From Hyperoplus lanceolatus (Eukaryota; Chordata; Actinopteri; Uranoscopiformes; Ammodytidae), in NCBI GenBank assembly GCA_026929865.2, contig CM049398.1, forward strand, positions 12,295,501-12,359,500: a stretch of 64,000 nucleotides of DNA, read 5' to 3'. Under the pieces are notes generated by a model, which worked only from the letters and a program-made list of their open reading frames with translations, was not told where the DNA came from and searched no databases. Below are positions 62,001-64,000 of this stretch, piece after piece; within the stretch, counting starts at the first letter, position 1, and each line of letters starts with the position of its first letter. Both the position numbers and the translations under genes were made by a program.

Positions 62001-64000
62001 TATTCTGTGGGCCTGTTTCAGTTCAACCACTTCACAGAAACTGAAATAAGGCAATGGATGTTTACATTAAGGTTTCCTTCTGCTCGGGAAGAGGAATGAT
62101 CAGTTTCCTTGGATGGAATTGTGTGGTTAACATGTTGTTTAACTCATAATCAACTGATATGTTGAAGTAGTTAAAGCTTAGAAACAACTGCTGCTATCCA
62201 TGCAGAAAGTTAAATGCATGTGTGTAATAACAGTTTCACTGTTGGTCAGGTGAAAACTTTATCAACTGTCAACCGACAGAGAACTGTCCGAGTATTCTAC
62301 AAATATATAGAAAAACAGAAATCCTAAATGGTTTGGGTTGCAAGGCTTTCGCCTGACATCGATTATTACATGCCATCTTGGGTCAAATTACGGATTAGTC
62401 TTGAATGATTTCTGTGAAACATGAGCCATGACATGGAAGACGAGATGCTTGATGAATAAATGATGAACACTGGAAAGGTGGAGAGGGAGCACTGACATGG
62501 ACTTCACCTGATTATTAATCGACACTGGGTCGATTCTATGAGTAAACTTTATCTCCACTTTTAATGGACGTGAGGTAAGGGAGACAAAAGCCGACATGCT
62601 TCTATGGTAACCATCTCATAAGAGGGCAATCTGACCCGAATGATACTGCATGGCAAGTCTGAAATACTGCAAAAGACGTAAAAACAAACACTTACATTCA
62701 AGCACAAACAAGCCTTAAAACTCTATCGAATCCAGCTATGATGTGCTTAACATCTCAGCTGCTGGTGTGAAAATATTTCAAAATATCTCATTTCCTGTTG
62801 TTGCATGCAAAATGTCCTACTTACGGATACATTTAATTTTCAGCTTATCAAAATATTATTTTCTGCCTTTGGAAAACTGTGGCCGATTGTGCAAAGCCTG
62901 TGATAAGAATAACAAGAGGATCGTCAGCGGAACCTCCTCCTGTACTAGACTGTATTCAATTCAACCTCTCTGTTTGCATTGCAACATGTGCACTGAGTTC
63001 ACACAGAGAGCAGCCGAGGGGCCTTATCTATAAACTATGACTGCACATCACAACCAAGCACTCGCCATCACTAGCAAATAAATAAGAGGACAATTCTGTC
63101 ATAGCAATAATAATATATGAAGGGAGGAAGGGGAAATAGGGAAACAAAAATAGAAGCGAAGAACTAAGGATTTAAATAAATAGATAAATAAATAAATAAG
63201 ATAAGATGAATTATGAAATGTGGAATGAAAAATGTGAATAAATATGTAAATCATGTAGGGTTAAGTATTTTGAGCGTATTCGATTCAACTAGGACCTTGC
63301 CCTTTGACCCCTTGTTTGGTGGTCACTGGTGGGCACTGCGGAGGAGAGGCCACTGCTGGCCGTGGTATTAATACTGCTTGTGAGCGGACGGACGGAGGGG
63401 GGGGGGGGGGCCTCACCAGAGCAATCGCACTAGTTCCTCACCTGTAGCGGGGGGCTGGTGTGCCGAGAGACCTGGCAGATCCAGAGAGCTGTCCGACATC
63501 ACGTGCTTTAGGTCTCCGCCCATATCCGACAGCTTCATGTCCAGCTGCACTGAGAGCGCGTCCTCAGAGTCGTCCTTCCCTACACTGCTGCTCCCGATGG
63601 ACGGGAGGTCCAGGGACTTGACAGAGGCCGAGTCCTCTTTGGCCTGCTTGAAAGCGGCCACCTTGTCCACCAGAGTCTTTTCAGAGGCTCCCAGCGCCGT
63701 GCAGAACTTGGAGGATTGAAAGTCAGCAAAGTCGTCCGTGTCGCTCTTGAGAGAAGAGAAGGAGCCGCCTGTGCTCTCCTTGGAGTGGTCATAGGCCAGG
63801 CCTCCCTCCAGAGAGAGACGTTTGAAGACGTCGTACTTGTCTGAGCTCTGCTGAGGCCGCTGCTGAGCGGGGGTGGTCTCCCCCTGGACCTCCACGCTGC
63901 TCTCAGCTTTAGGCTCCCCACCAGAGCTGCCAAACGCCATGAAGTCTGCAAAGTCATCCTGAGGCGCCACCACAGCTCCTCCTGATGCTGAAGCTTTAGC
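47965..64000 (-). CDS. synrg: SYNRG, gamma-synergin (last 8 coding exons, 5' partial)
   Basis: Gamma-synergin binds the gamma-ear of the AP-1 clathrin adaptor and acts in trans-Golgi/endosome traffic. Exons in transcript order: 64000-63442 (continues past the window), 58993-58478, 57189-57026, 56850-56797, 56195-56099, 55681-55533, 54872-54762, 48096-47965. Phases match at every junction and all borders are AG/GT on the minus strand. The N-terminal visible part has acidic-phenylalanine adaptor motifs (DDFADF twice, DDFGDF, FADF, DEFGAF). The C-terminal part (RDKYKDLTGEVE, RYAYEWQRCLE, VELGIKATAVCSEKLQQLL, KVWNNLIGFM-like, ELACGVCLLNV, YGGHQYHASCANFWINCVEP, LPDLL end) is nearly identical to the human protein as I recall it. 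Human SYNRG has about 1314 residues; about 590 are encoded here. Small exons inside the 4.4-kb intron 58994-63441 cannot be ruled out. Confidence 0.96.
50393..50473 (+). repeat. LINE 3'-tail-like fragment
   Basis: ATTGCCCCTTCAGGGAGAAA followed by TAAAGTTGTCTGAATCTGAA resembles the 3' ends of fish Rex1/CR1-type LINEs. A similar GCCCCACGGGGACAATAAA is at 54012-54030. Confidence 0.5.
52958..53837. mobile_element. TTAA-flanked non-autonomous DNA transposon, copy 2
   Basis: 880 bp, flanked by TTAA (52954-52957, 53838-53841), with ends AGCAGCAACGAGTAAC and the inverse of CTTACTCGTAGTGGCT. It aligns along its whole length, in the same orientation, with the copy at 5829-6706 (shared blocks ACAGCCTCATGTTTCCTCT, GGTCACATATCCGTATTGG, CTGATAACGGGGCTGAACC). 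No transposase. Confidence 0.88.
54029..54101. repeat. 73-bp duplicated segment, copy A
   Basis: AATATTGGATTCACAAACAT through GATGCTCTAT; 71 of 73 bases match the segment at 55345-55417 by eye. It directly follows a LINE-tail-like GGGGACAATAA. Confidence 0.88.
54672..54754. repeat. (GT)n microsatellite beside SYNRG 5' splice site
   Basis: About 41 GT units on the plus strand, read as (CA)n in the SYNRG transcript. It begins only seven bases into the intron after exon 54872-54762. Confidence 0.97.
54762..54872 (-). CDS. synrg: SYNRG exon: ELACGVCLLNV
   Basis: 111 bp, phase 0 at both ends, acceptor GTGTAG, donor AAG|GTATGT. Encodes PDESSLDFSSCILRHGIKNA, KELACGVCLLNVESRSK. Confidence 0.96.
55345..55417. 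repeat. 73-bp duplicated segment, copy B
   Basis: Same orientation as 54029-54101, with two mismatches, 1.3 kb away in the neighbouring SYNRG intron, across the exon at 54762-54872. Confidence 0.88.
55533..55681 (-). CDS. synrg: SYNRG exon: VELGIKATAVCSEKLQQLLKD
   Basis: 149 bp, acceptor TGTCAAG, donor GCT|GTAAGA. Encodes VVEVYRVTRRVELGIKATAV, CSEKLQQLLKDVSRVWNNLI, GFMSLAKLA, a helical and very conserved part. Confidence 0.97.
56003..56090. repeat. (GT)n microsatellite beside SYNRG 5' splice site
   Basis: About 44 GT units, (CA)n in the SYNRG transcript, beginning eight bases into the intron after exon 56195-56099. Confidence 0.97.
56099..56195 (-). CDS. synrg: SYNRG exon: ITKANNILNGISSSSVCTEV
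   Basis: 97 bp, starts in phase 0 and ends in phase 1; acceptor CATTAAG, donor CTGG|GTGAGG. Encodes VITKANNILNGISSSSVCTE and VIQSAQGMEYLLG. Confidence 0.96.
56417..56582 (-). mobile_element. tRNA-derived SINE
   Basis: Minus-strand relative of the SINE at 27368. The right end has a tRNA-like head (GAGCTCTAACCACTAGACCCC on the plus strand, shortened here), and the left end has TTTATTGGACAG. The B box is degraded and the bounds are approximate. Confidence 0.65.
56797..56850 (-). CDS. synrg: SYNRG 54-bp exon: ERYAYEWQRCLE
   Basis: Acceptor TTGCAG, donor GAG|GTTTGT. Encodes ESERYAYEWQRCLENALE, 18 residues. Phase 0 at both ends, so skipping it would keep the frame. The donor has T at +3 and +4, which is weak, and is followed by a GTTT-repeat. 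Confidence 0.94.
57026..57189 (-). CDS. synrg: SYNRG exon: KRSHSLGDKEI ... DKYKDLTGEVE
   Basis: 164 bp, acceptor GGCCCAG, donor GAG|GTGAGG. Encodes SHKRSHSLGDKEIRRSPPSP, APELPFRDRSNTLSEKPALP and VIRDKYKDLTGEVE. Confidence 0.97.
58478..58993 (-). CDS. synrg: SYNRG 516-bp exon with AP-1 ear-binding motifs
   Basis: Acceptor CATTACAG, donor CAAG|GTGAGT, 172 codons. Contains NMKFDPFGTAALSTLSSYDW, FEAFADFGSGD, EQDDFGDFAS, ASDEFGAFQ and KNELATFDLCVQ. The repeated acidic-phenylalanine motifs are the type that bind the gamma-adaptin/GGA ear. Confidence 0.97.
60134..60174. repeat. perfect 16-bp inverted repeat, 9-nt loop
   Basis: AAACTGATCATAAACA (60134-60149), loop of nine bases, TGTTTATGATCAGTTT (60159-60174). 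It would fold in RNA from either strand. Confidence 0.9.
60823..61077. mobile_element. small piggyBac-type MITE
   Basis: 255 bp with ends CCCTTTGAGGAC and the inverse GTGCTCAAAGGG, next to TTAA on the left (60819-60822) and TTAC on the right. CCCTTTG-like ends and TTAA targets fit piggyBac-type elements. Confidence 0.65.
63442..64000 (-). CDS. synrg: SYNRG exon with DDFADF motifs (continues beyond window)
   Basis: Open in one frame to the window edge, donor ACAG|GTGAGG. Encodes AKASASGGAVVAPQDDFADF, DTDDFADFQSS, KVAAFKQAKED and the end DLPGLSAHQPPAT. Two DDFADF motifs of the AP-1 ear-binding type. The upstream exon border is outside the window. Confidence 0.95.

Larger units (their letters stand above)
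58994..63441 (-). other. synrg: SYNRG intron (4.4 kb)
   Basis: It contains a 16-bp hairpin (60134), a small TTAA-type MITE (60823-61077), short TAAA repeats near 63180 and a G run at about 63399-63410. No further exon was recognised. Confidence 0.55.

Overview
The window is vertebrate, almost certainly teleost fish, nuclear DNA. The genes are split into short exons with GT-AG introns. Simple repeats and fish-type transposons are dense. The gene order TADA2A - DUSP14 - SYNRG is the one known from human 17q12, so this is a conserved syntenic block.

Layout. (1) 462-22664, plus strand: TADA2A, an adaptor subunit of histone acetyltransferase complexes. Fourteen coding exons are visible; only the first few codons lie upstream of the window. 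(2) The last TADA2A intron holds an almost complete BEL/Pao LTR retrotransposon (11362-21953) with a 5-bp target duplication. Two DNA transposons have inserted into its pol region, each with its own exact target site. (3) 22665-41452: an 18.8 kb gap without a recognisable complete gene, filled with hAT, mariner-like and tRNA-SINE insertions. It also has a CpG-rich block near 33.8-34.2 kb that could be the DUSP14 promoter and a non-coding first exon. (4) 41565-42194, plus strand: DUSP14, a single-coding-exon dual-specificity phosphatase with intact catalytic residues and an unusual His6 run. (5) 47965-64000, minus strand: the last eight coding exons of SYNRG (gamma-synergin), an AP-1 adaptor partner in trans-Golgi/endosomal traffic; the 5' part of the gene lies beyond the window.

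The three genes do unrelated jobs (chromatin acetylation, MAP-kinase signalling, membrane traffic) and are linked by ancestral order, not as an operon. I found no CRISPR, no functional tRNA or rRNA gene and no prokaryotic system. The least ordinary observations are the layered BEL insertion with resolved target sites, three SYNRG introns that begin with low-complexity tracts within a few bases of the 5' splice site, a hAT element ending about 80 bp from the candidate DUSP14 promoter, and two copies of one ~880-bp TTAA-flanked element in two different genes. No new biological system is demonstrated here.
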